Shown piece by piece: positions 9,767 through 20,344 of a stretch of 64,000 bases of DNA. The DNA comes from Tilletia caries (lineage: Eukaryota; Basidiomycota; Exobasidiomycetes; Tilletiales; Tilletiaceae): NCBI GenBank assembly GCA_032718865.1, contig JALUTQ010000041.1, positions 1,488,001 to 1,552,000 of the forward strand, given 5' to 3'. The notes under the pieces were generated by a model that was not told where the DNA came from, made no database searches, and saw only the letters and a list, made by a program, of their open reading frames with translations. Both the position numbers and the translations under genes were made by a program. Within the stretch, counting starts at the first letter, position 1; each line of letters begins with the position of its first letter.

Positions 9767-10209
9767 TTAGAGAGCGGCCAAGTTAGAGCCCAATCTGGGG
9801 AGGGGGAAAGAGAGATAGAAGGTTCCAGCGCGGACGGCTACGATGGAATGTACAAGATTTGGAACACAAAGGTAACGAATGTCAGGAACGACGTCAAGCG
9901 GCAGAAACATCAAAGGCACGCTTGGAAAGCGGACAGCACTCACTCGGGCGGGGACGGATTCGACTTGGAGACGTTCGATAGCTGATTTTCGGGTGGGCGA
10001 GGTGAAAGTCAGCCGAGGCACGGAAAGCAAAACCGAGATATCGCACTCGCAAGTGTGGAGGATTCCGGTGGCTGCAAGGAATGCTTACCTGTTGCAGAAG
10101 GTACCGAAAGGCGAGAGCGACGTAACTTGCTCGCTCGGAACGGGGTAAGACAAGTTGAGTAATGACGGGTGCGCCAGCCTTGTGAGCTACTCGAGCCTCA
10201 GGAATCTGA
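9767..10209 (-). CDS. Possible small spliced gene, 5' part unresolved
   Basis: Three segments with good splice sites join in frame: 10089-10209 (GTAAGC donor), 9944-9981 (acceptor ATCAG preceded by a CTGAC branch motif; GTGAGT donor) and 9767-9794 (acceptor CCCCAG, ending at TAA). The conceptual product reads 'IPEARVAHKAGAPVITQLVL' and continues to a hydrophilic Ser/Asn/Pro-rich tail ending in 'LGSNLAAL'. The first segment begins right after a polypyrimidine tract and CTTCAG, so at least one upstream exon is missing. A candidate is a short ATG ORF at 10545, but I found no donor that joins it in frame. I do not recognise the product. It could also be a spliced leader of the downstream membrane-protein gene. 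Confidence 0.3.
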
Positions 10210-11054
10210 CTGAAGAAGAGGACGATGAGTGGGGGCAAAGGCAAGGATGAGCCATCAGTGCGTCAGGACATGGATTCTGGCACATTTTAGACCGCCGGTT
10301 GGGCGTTGGGTCTTGTCAACTGTGAGGCAACCAGGATAGACGGTCAGAGAGGGAGATGAAGGAAGTGAGAGCGCTGGAAGAGCCCAGTGAAGGTAGCTCG
10401 GGTTGAGCGAGAAGAGAGGAAGTCAGCGGTCAGCATCTACTTTCAATTGTCAGTGATGCCGCAGCGCTCAGAATGCGTCTATAGCAGCGACCTATCCAAG
10501 ACTGAGACCATTGGCTGTTCCGAAGAGCTTGAGCGCTTGAGCCATCGTGAGGGGTGCTGCTCTAGGTACTGGTAAAGGAAGGCGAGGATGGGATGCAAAG
10601 GCGCTTGCATTTGCATTCGGCAGCGAACGTTGTGGCTCAGCCTTTTGGCTGAAGGAAGGCGGGATGTCGGTTGGCGCTAGGTGAGACAGGGTCCTGCTCT
10701 GTGGACTACCTGCCGATGGACGTAATGCTGCAGGACGCTGTGAGCGGCAACGCGAATCTCTGGTACCCTCACCAGGTTGATTTCTGAGCGCTTCAGCGAG
10801 GAGGGTAAGGTTTTGTCCCACCCCGTCGTATATAAAGGCCACCCAAGCGATTCGATATCAGAACCAATCGTCTACCACGAGGACGGGAAGGATGGACACA
10901 GATCTTTCACAGTGATCGCGGTCGATACCGATGCTCTTGCGAAGTCAAGCTTCAGAACTTGTGATAGTGGGACGAGGTCGGGACAGAGGTCGTTGGACGG
11001 GGGGGGGTTGGGTTGACGTTGACCGTTGCCCAGGCGGAGGGGACGCCCTGGACG
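10210..11054. other. Intergenic region, no confident gene
   Basis: This stretch has several short ORFs on both strands but none with domain character. A TATATAAA motif lies at about 10829. A short minus-strand ATG ORF at 10545 could be the first exon of the small gene downstream of it. G-runs occur near 11001. Confidence 0.35.
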
Positions 11055-11521
11055 CCCTTATCGCCTTCCTCCCCAATTCCACGTGGGAGCAAAACTAGAT
11101 CACGTGACCCCACTTCCAGCTCGGCGGGGGGGCTTTGCCCCCCCGGAACCCCCCCAACCAAAAGGACAGTCTTGTCCGTCTCCATTGCTATCATGTCTAA
11201 TCCTGCCCGCTACGCGCTAACTCTAACCCGCAAAAAAAAAATGGTGAATGTTATCCTAACTTGGCGACCAAGTCGAAAAAAGAGGGAAAAAAAGAAAAAA
11301 AGCATGGTCACGGACGGAATCTATCCGCAGACCTGCAGAACCGCAAGCCGCATCACTAACCGCTCTACTACGAGGGAAAGTTGATGTCAATCCCAATTGT
11401 TTGTAATACATAAGCATATGCAACGTGTGCGTGCTAAAGATAGTGGTCAAATCGCGCTAACGCGCGTCCCGATCGCCGAATCACCGATAACACGTGGCAT
11501 TGGGGAGGAAGGCGATAAGGG
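11055..11521. repeat. 31-bp inverted repeat flanking about 400 bp (possible MITE remnant)
   Basis: 11055-11085 and 11491-11521 are reverse complements with one mismatch in 31 (CCCTTATCGCCTTCCTCCCC ... CCACGTG). Between them lie a perfect G7-CTTT-C7 hairpin (about 11128-11145), A-runs (11231-11299) and a minus-strand segment with a tRNA-like B-box and oligo-T runs. I see no target-site duplication, so it could be a small TIR element, a fossil, or a duplicated promoter fragment. CACGTG E-boxes occur inside both arms and at 11101. Confidence 0.45.
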
Positions 11522-11716
11522 TCTTCAGGCGGAGGTTGGGTCGGGAGGAACCGGAAAAGAACGATGCGACGTCGGAGGAGGCCGGTCCGCGTCGCTTATC
11601 GCCGAGCGCTCGACCACGTGGCATCACCACCACCCACCAGAAAGCGAGGTCGATGCGTGCGACGTCGAATGAGCTCGGTGGTGAAGGGAAGACATTCGAG
11701 GATCGCCTTACCAGCC

Positions 11717-13696
11717 ATGTTGTCTCGCGCCGCCGCTCTGCCCGCCGCCGCCGCTGCTGCTGCTGCTGTCGGTGTCGGTGTCGGTGTCGGCGCTCGTATC
11801 GTTCCCAGCACCCGCATTGCGGCCAAGTCATCCCCAAGCGGCGTGGGCTCAGTCCTCAGAAGAAGCCAATTCACGCCTCATGCTCGCGCTGCATCTTCGA
11901 AGCGCAAGGCTGCAGCCGACAGGGAACCTCCCCAGCCAAAGGAAGGGAACACCTCCGAAGCCGCGACCGATTCTGCGCAAGCGGCAAACGCAGCGACCTC
12001 CGCACCGTCGCTGAGAAAAGGTGTCGATCCAGCAGGCCAGGGACAGCAACAGCTCGCAGCAGCGACAGCAGCAGCTGCGGCGGCCGCGGTATCACCATCC
12101 GCAGCCTCAACCGGCTCGTCACCCTCTCCTGCTTCCGCACCAGCGTCAGGCTACAGCGCCAATGGACCCGCGAAGTCGCCGCCATCACAACCCGCCCGAC
12201 CTGTCGCACAGCCTTATCAGCACAGGAAGGTCTCAGAACCAACACCTACACCTTCGCCTTCCCCTCCTCCGCAAGCGCGCTCAGAAGCGAGCAGTACTAC
12301 AACACAGGCTGCGCCAGCGCCATCAGCTCCATCATCTTCAGCCGATGTCATCAGCGGAACGATTATCTCCCCCGGCGAGTCCTCACGTCTGCGGGCAAAC
12401 GCCAGCCCGTCCAGCAGCGATCCCGACATGACCGATTCGATTCCCTCTGCTGCACTCACGCTCACCACCACTCCCACCGTCGACGACGGCACCTTCAAAC
12501 AGCACCGTCGGCATATCAAGCATCCCTTCAACACCTTCTCCCTTGTCCATCGGCTGCGCAACGCTGGCTTCGGACGCCCATCGGAGGACAAGGGAAAGCG
12601 GAAGGCTGGGAGTGGAGAGGAAGCTGTTCAGGGCGGCGGCGACTCCTCTGCCTTTGTCATTATGGATGCTACGCGTCACTTGCTCGTCGAACGCGGTGAC
12701 TGGGTGCTGGAGCATCACCTGAACAAGGCAGATCTGGAGAATGTGAGTCGAGTCTAAGCACCCTCATGCCAACGAGGCAAGTCGATTGACGTTATTTCAT
12801 CTTTCAGGAAGCGTATCTGTTCTCCGCCGCATTGGCCGAGCTACGGACGGAGACTCAGGTTCGGGCTCGCAATGACGGTGCCGCGCTTCGAAGTATGACC
12901 ACATTACTCCAGCGCGAAGTCGATGCACTCGATCTCAAGATGCGCGAGGATATCTCCATGTTGAAGCACGAGTATGTCTGGGCCCCTTCCTCAGCGCAAG
13001 CCATTTCACACATTCGCTGACGCGTATGCTACTTTTGCTTCCCTACAGTATCCAAATTGAGATGAACTCGCGGAAGGCTGAGTTGAAAGAGGGGCAGAAC
13101 GCCATCGAGCAGGAGATTCAGGATCTGCACAATCGCTTCACCATATCGCTCAGCGATCTCAAGTGAGTCTTTGTGCAAAGTGAAGATCGTATTCCGCTCC
13201 GGAGAAGCTAATGTTATTGGTACTGGGTGCTTCGGCAGAACGGAGATCGAGCAGAACATCAAGTGGGATGCCACGCGTCGGTCATTAGCACTGGGTGAGT
13301 TGCATCCAACCCACTCTCTCCAACATTCCAAGTCGCTGATGTTTTACTACTTCACCCTCAGTCTTCGGTATCGCTGCCATCGTCATGACGACTCTCACCC
13401 TGGCCGACATCCTGACGCGAGACGATCAAGCCGCAATCCTAGCGAAGTCGAAACTAGGCTCATCCTCTGCATCATCATCTCCTCCCATGTCAAGAGCCGA
13501 AGACGAGGCAGCCCGCGCAGCGCGGGAGGCGGGCATGAACTTGCGTGATCGTCGCAATGGGTTGGCGGTTGGGGGTGGGACATCGGACGGGACGGATTCA
13601 AGCATAGGCGATGACACGCCCTTGACTCCTCCACAGAGTGCGGAGGAACTCGGCTTAGTGCCCACATACGACTTGGAGGCGTTGAGGGTCATATGA
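11717..13696 (+). CDS. DUF1640 / MCUR1-FMP32-like mitochondrial coiled-coil membrane protein
   Basis: Five exons: 11717-12742, 12808-12971, 13049-13162, 13239-13294 and 13362-13696, 564 codons, all junctions GT-AG and in frame. The N-terminus (MLSRAAALPAAAAAA...) is a plausible mitochondrial presequence. About 250 residues of Ala/Ser/Pro/Gln-rich low-complexity sequence follow. The conserved domain starts at 'HPFNTFSLVHRLRNAGF' and continues through 'LVERGDWVLEHHLNKADLEN', a long coiled coil (Lys/Glu/Arg/Asn-rich) and a C-terminal membrane segment ('VFGIAAIVMTTLTLADIL'). This is the arrangement of the DUF1640 family, which includes mitochondrial calcium uniporter regulator 1 and yeast Fmp32; members sit in the inner membrane with the coiled coil in the matrix. 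The first ATG is chosen for the presequence; the frame is open upstream. The tail after the membrane segment is unusually long for the family. Confidence 0.85.
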
Positions 13697-13994
13697 TGTG
13701 GAAGGCGTCAGCAAGTAGCAACACAAGAAGGAGAGGTATGTGTGTCTTGATTTGTACATATGCGAATCTGCACCACTCTTTCTCAATCATACCCCTCATA
13801 TACAGAACCTGCGCTTCATCGGAACAACTGTTTCTCCGCCAATATCTCATTTGCTCTCGTTCGAATGGTTGACTCTCGAGCAACGGACGCCCCCTTCCTC
13901 CGTTCCACCACTTTTTCTCCTCTTGTGGTCTTTCACCTTGCTTTGAAGACGAAGCTTTGTCCTTTGCACAACTCCTCCAGAAATATTCATCAAG

Positions 13995-14654
13995 ATGTCG
14001 TCTAACGCATCAGGCCCGCCCCTCTCACAGCCTCCTCCGACTAACAAACCGGTCGCGTCCATCCTTAAGCTTCCCACCGAGCTTCAAATCAGCATTCTGC
14101 AGTACTGTCCTTACGAGGACCTGGAGGAGCTGGGCAAGACCTGCAAAGCGATGAAGGCGGTTCTTCACAATCCGATCTTTGATCGACAACTTTTTCGATG
14201 GGCCAAGTCGATGAGCAAGACGGCCCTCCAGCAACGGTTGCAAGCAAGCGGATCAGGGCAAATTGAATGTCATCCGCTCCTACGCACGAAGAAGTGGACA
14301 GTACGGCTCGGGGAACGGTGGGCGTCCCTTCCAGATAGATACCACATGGCTCGAATTCCGGGCCGTACCGAGCTCGCGACAAACCCTCCGCTCTGTCAGC
14401 TCACGCTCATGATGGGTGACGATTTCGAAGGTGTGAACGGGATGTTCTATCATACCCGCTTGATCGACCAAACAGCCTCCGGCCGCCCAATTACGATCAA
14501 AGACTTCCTCAGAGCTCACGTTCGGCTCTGCAACAGCATTCCGAACTATCTGGACCCTCAAACGAACTTTTCTGTGAAGCGGGTCAATGCTGACGCAGGT
14601 GGGGTCACTTTTGTGATTCGACGGGAACGCATCCACTCGGAGTACATACGGTGA
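13995..14654 (+). CDS. F-box protein (tandem paralogue 1)
   Basis: An intron-less ORF of 219 codons. Residues 23-70 form an F-box-like motif: 'ILKLPTELQISILQYCP' followed by 'LEELGKTCKAMKAVLHNPIF'. F-box proteins bind Skp1 in SCF ubiquitin ligases; the substrate-binding part here has no recognised repeats. The downstream neighbour is clearly a paralogue: both share an NP(I/V)FDR-x-LFR block, a (E/N)-(L/I)-ATNPP-(L/V)-CQ block and an HTR...ITI block. This points to tandem duplication and divergence. Confidence 0.7.
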   Translation: MSSNASGPPLSQPPPTNKPVASILKLPTELQISILQYCPYEDLEELGKTCKAMKAVLHNPIFDRQLFRWAKSMSKTALQQRLQASGSGQIECHPLLRTKKWTVRLGERWASLPDRYHMARIPGRTELATNPPLCQLTLMMGDDFEGVNGMFYHTRLIDQTASGRPITIKDFLRAHVRLCNSIPNYLDPQTNFSVKRVNADAGGVTFVIRRERIHSEYIR

Positions 14655-15019
14655 ATGTCCCATTTCCATCACAATTCACAGTCCCTTCGACGGAGCTTCG
14701 TCTTGCCGAACATATGTACACAAACGAGAGTCGGGGGAACAGAACGATGGCGAAGGAAGGGTGGGAAAATGAGATTGAAGGATCTCATCTGCCTCTTATT
14801 TGAGATTGTTTGCCTGCGCGAGATGGAAGCAGGTCGGACCTGCGCTGACTTCTTCCTTTTGACAGATTACATCCTCCTTCCTTCTTCTCCTCGTCATCTT
14901 CCTCTTCCTCTTCCTCTTTCACTTTCACTTTCTCGTCTCCCCCCCCTCAGTACTCCTCTTGTTGGACCTTTCGCGGACGATTACGGCGCAACGCCCTTCC
15001 AGCCCATACTTCACAAGCG
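14655..15019. promoter_or_regulatory. Spacer and probable promoter of the second F-box gene
   Basis: 365 bp without a gene. It contains a long pyrimidine tract (about 14870-14948) immediately before the second F-box gene, typical of fungal promoters or 5' leaders. Confidence 0.4.
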
Positions 15020-15766
15020 ATGGTACTCGACCAGAATCTCGACTTCGCCTCCATATTCGCCTCCTTGTTCCCCTCGGACACTTTTCTGCCTTTCGAACCA
15101 ACCGTGCCCTTCCTGGATTTCCCCGTCGAAATCCAGATCCACATCATGCGGCATTGCGGGTACAAGACGCTCAAGCAGCTGCAGCGCACCTGCAAGTCCG
15201 TCCGAGCGGTACTGGAAAACCCGGTTTTTGATCGTGTCCTGTTCCGCCCAGGCGCTCAATCAACAAGCAGTTCGGACGAGCTGCTTCGGCTGTGGAATGA
15301 ACTCCCGGCGGGGCGGAAAGGGAGCATCGTAGAACTGCACCCGCTGATGCACTTCCGCTCGTTAGACCTCGTCAATTACCGGCTCCTCGACAAACAGGTC
15401 CTGAACGAAATCGCAACGAATCCACCTGTCTGCCAGGTGCTTCTGCAGATGGACGACGTCGAACATTTAGTTAGCCATACCCGGCCGATCACGATCGCAG
15501 ACACCATCAACGCCAGATCCACACTCTGCTGGACGAGACTGGGAAAACCCATCGGCTCCGACCAGACCGACGCAGATCAAAAATATTGGGTCAAGTATAT
15601 GTGCGCATTTTTGGCTGTGACGGAGGTCGGTGTCACGGAGGAGGGCGTCTTTGTCCTCAGACTTGAAAAGGACGACTGCTCGGCCAACAACAACCACGAG
15701 TCTCGTCGCTCCTGGGGTTATCGGGTTTTGCAACGTTTCCCAGCCTACTACAGTTGCAGTAGTTGA
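15020..15766 (+). CDS. F-box protein (tandem paralogue 2)
   Basis: An ORF of 248 codons with ATG at 15020. The F-box lies at about residues 30-80 ('FLDFPVEIQIHIMRHCG', then 'LKQLQRTCKSVRAVLENPVF'). It is homologous along its length to the gene just upstream. The last 15-20 residues have little family character. A 3' intron that switches to another open frame (15755-15989, Ser/Pro-rich, ending 'KDDLLLVQ') is possible: a CAG acceptor lies at 15761, but no canonical donor stands out. Role as an SCF substrate adaptor is inferred from the domain alone. Confidence 0.65.
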   Translation: MVLDQNLDFASIFASLFPSDTFLPFEPTVPFLDFPVEIQIHIMRHCGYKTLKQLQRTCKSVRAVLENPVFDRVLFRPGAQSTSSSDELLRLWNELPAGRKGSIVELHPLMHFRSLDLVNYRLLDKQVLNEIATNPPVCQVLLQMDDVEHLVSHTRPITIADTINARSTLCWTRLGKPIGSDQTDADQKYWVKYMCAFLAVTEVGVTEEGVFVLRLEKDDCSANNNHESRRSWGYRVLQRFPAYYSCSS

Positions 15767-16046
15767 CGCAAGCTCCGATACCCATGCTCCTGCCTCCCCA
15801 GAGGGCAGCGAAACCGAACGACAACATCAAGAGTTGGATCCGCCTTCTTCCACCTCTTACGATTCTATAGCTCCTTTGTCGTCAACCCCAACTTCGACAC
15901 CGTGCCACCGTGCTCCCAAGATCAGGCATCGGACTTTCTCCCTTCCCCGGCCAGACAGAAGCAAAGATGACTTGCTTCTAGTTCAATGACATCTCTCGTT
16001 GGCCCTTTTCGTCTGAAAGCTATTTATATTCCCCTGAAAGCTGATT

Positions 16047-17193
16047 TTACAAGGAAGAGGACTGAGAAGCGGCTGCAGCCAGCTGTTGAACGGCCGAAGT
16101 TATAGCAGGCAAGAAGATCTTGCGGTTCGCCTTGTCGTTCCCCTGCTTCCACACAGCCGCATAGATCGACTCTGAGCCCGAACTCCACCTACCCTCCGCA
16201 TCCAAGCCGCCGACACGTTCCTTCTTGTGCATGACCTTGAGCACGGCTGGGTTTGTGACCTGGGCTGGTGTGGGGCGGAGACGCTCGCCTTTCCAGTCGG
16301 GGTCGAGGAGGAGTCGTTGGGAGACGGCGGAGGGGTCGGAGTGGTTCGGGACGTGGGCGTCGTTGAGCATGAAGGTGGAGAAGGATGTCCAGAAGGAGTC
16401 GGGCAGGGAAGGGTGTGGCTCGTATGCGATGATCCTGGTCGAGGAAAGGAAAGTCAGCACGATCAGCGAGAATCGTAAGATAGAAGATGCCGAATGAATG
16501 TAATGCGACTTCTCACAAATCTCTGCGATGCTTGCCCTTTTCGTCCCGGTAGCTCGACCCTACGACGGCCATGCCCACCTTACGCTCCTCCATCCACGCT
16601 CGGAAGGAGTATAAACAAGCCTGCCACCGATCCGTCGAGCGTGATTGAGGGTCGATCAGACCTGCCGAGATTGGCGCTCCGGGTGTAGGGTCCTTAGTGA
16701 GCAATCTGGACATGGCCAGAGGGATCGAGGAGAACCCGATGCCGAAGGGGAGGGTATCGCCGGAGGGCAGATGGAGCTGGAGTTGGACCTCCTTGTAGTC
16801 GCGGCGGAGGAGATCTCGAACGTTCTGACCATTACGTGCAACTTGGAAGTCGACTGGGAAACCCGGTGGTAGACTCTGAAGGGAGGGCAGTACGGAGGTG
16901 GAGGCGGACGACGATGCCTGTTGCAGAGGGTGCCATGGTTCGTCCGGGTGGGCCAGGTCTGGTATCGAAGCGTACGGAGTGTCCGACGCGCCGACTACGG
17001 ACGTCTTGAGGATGCTGAGCGCTGTGCTGAGTGCGTTTGTGAATTGCGCATTGGCCTCTGCGATTTGGGCGAGAGCATCTTCATCCAGGGGGGCGTGGTC
17101 AGGCGAGGATGGGTGGCCGTATGAGGTCGCTGAGGGAAAGCGGGCAGCAATCAGTGCGCCGGGGACAAAGCTGGGAGGGGCCATCGCCGCCAT
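16047..17193 (-). CDS. Conserved hypothetical protein
   Basis: Two exons, 16517-17193 and 16047-16434 (intron 16435-16516, GTGAGA donor, ACCAG acceptor), 354 codons, in frame. The start ATG at 17193 directly follows a leader. The protein begins 'MAAMAPPSFVPGALIAARFP', has an Ala/Ser-rich middle, and an ordered C-terminal half with patterns such as 'LQLHLPSGDTLPFGIGF' and 'WQACLYSFRAWMEERKVGM'. There is no signal peptide or membrane segment. The C-terminal half looks like a folded domain, but I cannot name the family. Confidence 0.7.
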
Positions 17194-17437
17194 CTTTGGG
17201 TAAGTCTAGGTACGAGCGTGAGTGATGCTCACTAATGTGAAGGTCATCCATCTCCAGGTCCTCCATCATCCGCACGGACGATGAGGGCGAGCTTGAGTGT
17301 CGCTCGCTTGTCGCTATCTCGCAGCGGGGAGTGGGGACTGGGGAGTGGGGACCCACACATCAGGTCGAAGGATCGAAGTGAGGGGGGACGTCCACCTCCT
17401 CGTCCGGCGGAAAGGAAAGGAACGAGGCTGTAGCGCG

Positions 17438-19405
17438 ATGCTTCCGACGGAGATCCTCGCCGAGATCCTGGTCTTCGCCGCAGCGGACTCGAGCATCAGC
17501 AACGCCCAGCGTCTCGAGCTGTGTCGAGTCTGTCGTGCTGGCCATTTCGCCATTCACAGCCGGGTGCTGTTCCCAACTCTGGAGCTCAACTCGGCAGGTC
17601 AGGTCCATGCCCTCGCCCAAAGCTTTCGACGGTCGCACGACCTTGAGCGCATCGCTCGCCGGGTCACCCGGTCACTTTCTATCGTGCTGAGCGACGGGAG
17701 CGCTGGGACGACATCTCGGTCAGACACGCTCTACGGTTCCATTCAGCGCCAAGCCGACCTCGAGCAGGATCTGACCACGCCACTCCGTCTCTTGCTGACC
17801 ATCTTCACCTCCCTCGACCGGCTCTACCTGGATATGACTCCGGCCCCGCTCGACTACCGCTTACGCCGAACCGCCGTCCTGTCCAAGTCGGTCTCCTCGT
17901 CATCAGCGCCGAAGCAAGCATGGACCTGGGGCCGAGCTTCCATCTCCCACCGCGCCCATGTCGAGCGACGCACTCCGGATCCACTCAGTGCCTTCCGCTC
18001 CCACTTGACCGAACTGATCTGCATGCAAAACGTCCTCGGCGCGGGTGATTTTGTCGATCAGCTCAACATCGGAATGAATCCGATACCGACCCTCGGACGC
18101 TGGGATCGGCTCGAATCGCTCCAGCTGCTCGGCCCACGCTTCCGCCTCACTTGCTCATCCGCTCGGACACTCGGACTGGGCTTGCCCCGTCTGAAGCGTC
18201 TAGCCCTTGTCATGCCCAACATTATGCCGCCCTCACGATCGACGCCCGAGGGAGAGGATGCCAACACCACCGACGAGGACGAGGGCGACGATCCTGAGGA
18301 GGTAGGGAGAGATCTGTTCCTCCGTATGAGCCCGCTCCAGGTTCTCATCGACACGCTATGTCCCTCCGATTCCATCTTGCCGCCGAAGGATTCGCATACT
18401 TCATCAACAGAGGAGAAACCGTCGTCTCCCATATTCGAGCATCTCCTCATCGTCGGACATGATCTTCCAATCTATGTGGGAAGCTCGACCAAGCTAAGGC
18501 GCTGGATTGAAGGTCTTCAGTATCGCGTCCGACGACGAACTCCTTCTCCTGCGGACCACGATCGTCGCTACTACCTCGATCCAGACTCACGATTCGGAGA
18601 TTCGTCGACAGGAGCGAACGGGTGGGAAGAGGAGGAAGAGGTCCAGCAGCCCCAGATTCAGCTTCTTACTGCTCGCTTGAGTCCAAATGAAGATGCAGCT
18701 GATGATGCTCTCCCTCCCCACCCTCTGCAAATTGCTCGCTGGATGCTCCGACGAACGCGGACCCAAACGCACTGGACCTTCGGACCGGATCACCCTTCGC
18801 GAGCCTCCAACGTCTGCTTGCGGCCACCTGTCCAGCTCAACGCTAACGATGCAGTCGAACATGATGCGCCAGATTTTGACGGGGACGAGGACGGCTACGA
18901 TGATCAGGGGCTCGAGATGGAGCTTGCGGCAGCCGACGAGGTCGTCTTCGTTGATGACGAGCGGGAAGGAGTGAAGTACACTCTTGAGAACTTCGAGCTA
19001 CCCATCACATTCCTTTCACCGTACCCTTCCCGCACTGGTGCTTCCAATGAGCAAGACCAAGAATACTCCAGCGACGTCCGATCCACAGATGAGCCGGGTG
19101 CATCGTCAGCATACAACGGAACGACACCATCACCGCACACATTCCTCCCACACTCCTCTGGGCCTTCTTCTTCATCCACCCAGAGGCCCGAAAACATCTC
19201 CGTTTCGAGCGATGCAGCGCCCGACCTCGAGTACGTCGATGCGGCCCTCCGCCAGCAGAAGGCGGTCCGGATCGAGACGATACATCCGGGAACATCACAT
19301 CCTCATGGTTCCTCCTCCTCATCATCCTCGCGGGAGCAGAAGCAGAAGCGGTCAAACGGCGCGGCTGGCTCGCTCGCATCCTGGCTGACAGGTGGTTGGA
19401 GATGA
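17438..19405 (+). CDS. F-box protein, large, acidic Ser-rich C-terminus
   Basis: An intron-less ORF of 655 codons from the ATG at 17438. The N-terminus 'MLPTEILAEILVFAAA' followed by 'LELCRVCRAGHFAIHSRVLF' is a classical F-box. Residues 60-420 look ordered with Leu-rich spacing, reminiscent of the leucine-rich regions of fungal F-box proteins. The last 200 residues are acidic and Ser-rich. The C-terminal tail ends in a Ser run and 'SLASWLTGGWR'. It is the third F-box protein in 5.5 kb but does not look like a close paralogue of the tandem pair. It probably works in substrate recognition by an SCF complex; the substrate is unknown. Confidence 0.65.
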   Translation: MLPTEILAEILVFAAADSSISNAQRLELCRVCRAGHFAIHSRVLFPTLELNSAGQVHALAQSFRRSHDLERIARRVTRSLSIVLSDGSAGTTSRSDTLYGSIQRQADLEQDLTTPLRLLLTIFTSLDRLYLDMTPAPLDYRLRRTAVLSKSVSSSSAPKQAWTWGRASISHRAHVERRTPDPLSAFRSHLTELICMQNVLGAGDFVDQLNIGMNPIPTLGRWDRLESLQLLGPRFRLTCSSARTLGLGLPRLKRLALVMPNIMPPSRSTPEGEDANTTDEDEGDDPEEVGRDLFLRMSPLQVLIDTLCPSDSILPPKDSHTSSTEEKPSSPIFEHLLIVGHDLPIYVGSSTKLRRWIEGLQYRVRRRTPSPADHDRRYYLDPDSRFGDSSTGANGWEEEEEVQQPQIQLLTARLSPNEDAADDALPPHPLQIARWMLRRTRTQTHWTFGPDHPSRASNVCLRPPVQLNANDAVEHDAPDFDGDEDGYDDQGLEMELAAADEVVFVDDEREGVKYTLENFELPITFLSPYPSRTGASNEQDQEYSSDVRSTDEPGASSAYNGTTPSPHTFLPHSSGPSSSSTQRPENISVSSDAAPDLEYVDAALRQQKAVRIETIHPGTSHPHGSSSSSSSREQKQKRSNGAAGSLASWLTGGWR

Positions 19406-19798
19406 ATTCCAGGGATGGCATGGGTCCGGGGGAAGGGTTGTCCATCGTTGTTTCCAACGCAAAGAAGTGCAATTGCATGTATGATACTACTCGCCACCCC
19501 ACTCTAAGCATGATCCTGAGCATGGTGTATTCAAGGTCCGCTGACTGGAAGGGATCATCAAGGACGTCAAAGCCATGGGGAATTGGGGTGGCACATAGAA
19601 CGAGACTCGCAGGAGCATGTGAATATGTGGTCGGGGGCGCACTTGCTCAGGCAAAAGAAAAAGTCAGAGCGTAAGGGATCGTTGAATTGGGGCCTTGACA
19701 TAGGTTACTCGGACAAAGAGGGGGCTGGACGAGATCGAAGTGGAAGGTGGGAAGGCAGAGAGGAGAAGGAACGAAGATGGGCGATTTTGTGCCATCTT
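19406..19798. other. Convergent 3' flanks, no gene seen
   Basis: 393 bp between the convergent stops of the F-box gene and the secreted cysteine-rich gene. No coding pattern beyond short shadow ORFs. Confidence 0.5.
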
Positions 19799-20344
19799 TT
19801 AGGCGGAGGTGGTGCACTTTCCGTTGACACAGAAGTTCGTTTCGCAATCGTCTTTCGTACGGCAGCTTCCGCCAATCGACTGCGTGTCGCAAACGGTGTT
19901 GAACTCGCAGCCTTCCTGGTAACCGTCGAGAGTGCAAAGGCTGACGCAGCGTCCGGAGTAGCACTGCTCGTTGGCATCGCAGAACGACCCTGGTTCTCCG
20001 GCCCCCATACTAGTCGGGGAGGGCGCAGACGTAGTCGACGTGGTATGAGTGGGAGAAGAGGCGCAGCGGCCCTTGGTACACTTCCGGCTCGCACAGTTGT
20101 TGTTCTCGAAGCAGCGTCCGCCGGAGGGTTGTCTGCGACAGACATTGTCTTTGCAGTTGCTCGAGTAGCACTCGCTGTTGGAGATGCATTTTGACCCGAC
20201 GAACTTGCTGCCGTGAGCGCGACCGGACAAGGAGGTAGCGCCGTCCAAGGGGCCGAAGGGGCTTGCGATGACGGTGCTGGCCGAGGTCAAGGCCAAGAGG
20301 ACGATGGCCAGAGTGGACTTGGGTGACTTGAGAAGAGAAAGCAT
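19799..20344 (-). CDS. Small secreted cysteine-rich protein with four repeated cysteine modules
   Basis: A single exon of 181 residues. The N-terminus has a basic start and hydrophobic core ('STLAIVLLALTSASTVIA') followed by an Ala-Ser cleavage context, so secretion is predicted. The mature part has 18 cysteines. Sixteen form four modules of the form C-x5-C-x4-C-x3/4-C, two before and two after a Ser/Thr/Pro linker; two further cysteines sit between modules three and four. The spacing resembles dickkopf-like or EB-like cysteine-rich folds found in fungal secreted proteins. The function is unknown; a surface, adhesion or effector-like role is possible but not shown. The start codon lies 232 bp from the left end of the retrotransposon, so its promoter is now bounded by that insertion. 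Confidence 0.8.
   Translation of the reverse strand: MLSLLKSPKSTLAIVLLALTSASTVIASPFGPLDGATSLSGRAHGSKFVGSKCISNSECYSSNCKDNVCRRQPSGGRCFENNNCASRKCTKGRCASSPTHTTSTTSAPSPTSMGAGEPGSFCDANEQCYSGRCVSLCTLDGYQEGCEFNTVCDTQSIGGSCRTKDDCETNFCVNGKCTTSA

Noticed and set aside
11300..11375. A tRNA on the minus strand
   Set aside because: A box and B box look good and oligo-T follows, but the acceptor stem does not pair and the anticodon loop has six bases; at best a pseudogene or SINE fragment.
13740..13946. Short ORF between the DUF1640 and F-box genes
   Set aside because: Less than 300 bp of UTR-like sequence, no conserved character.
15755..15989. An open Ser/Pro-rich frame after the second F-box gene
   Set aside because: It could be a 3' exon, but I found no canonical donor joining it, so it is mentioned only as an option.
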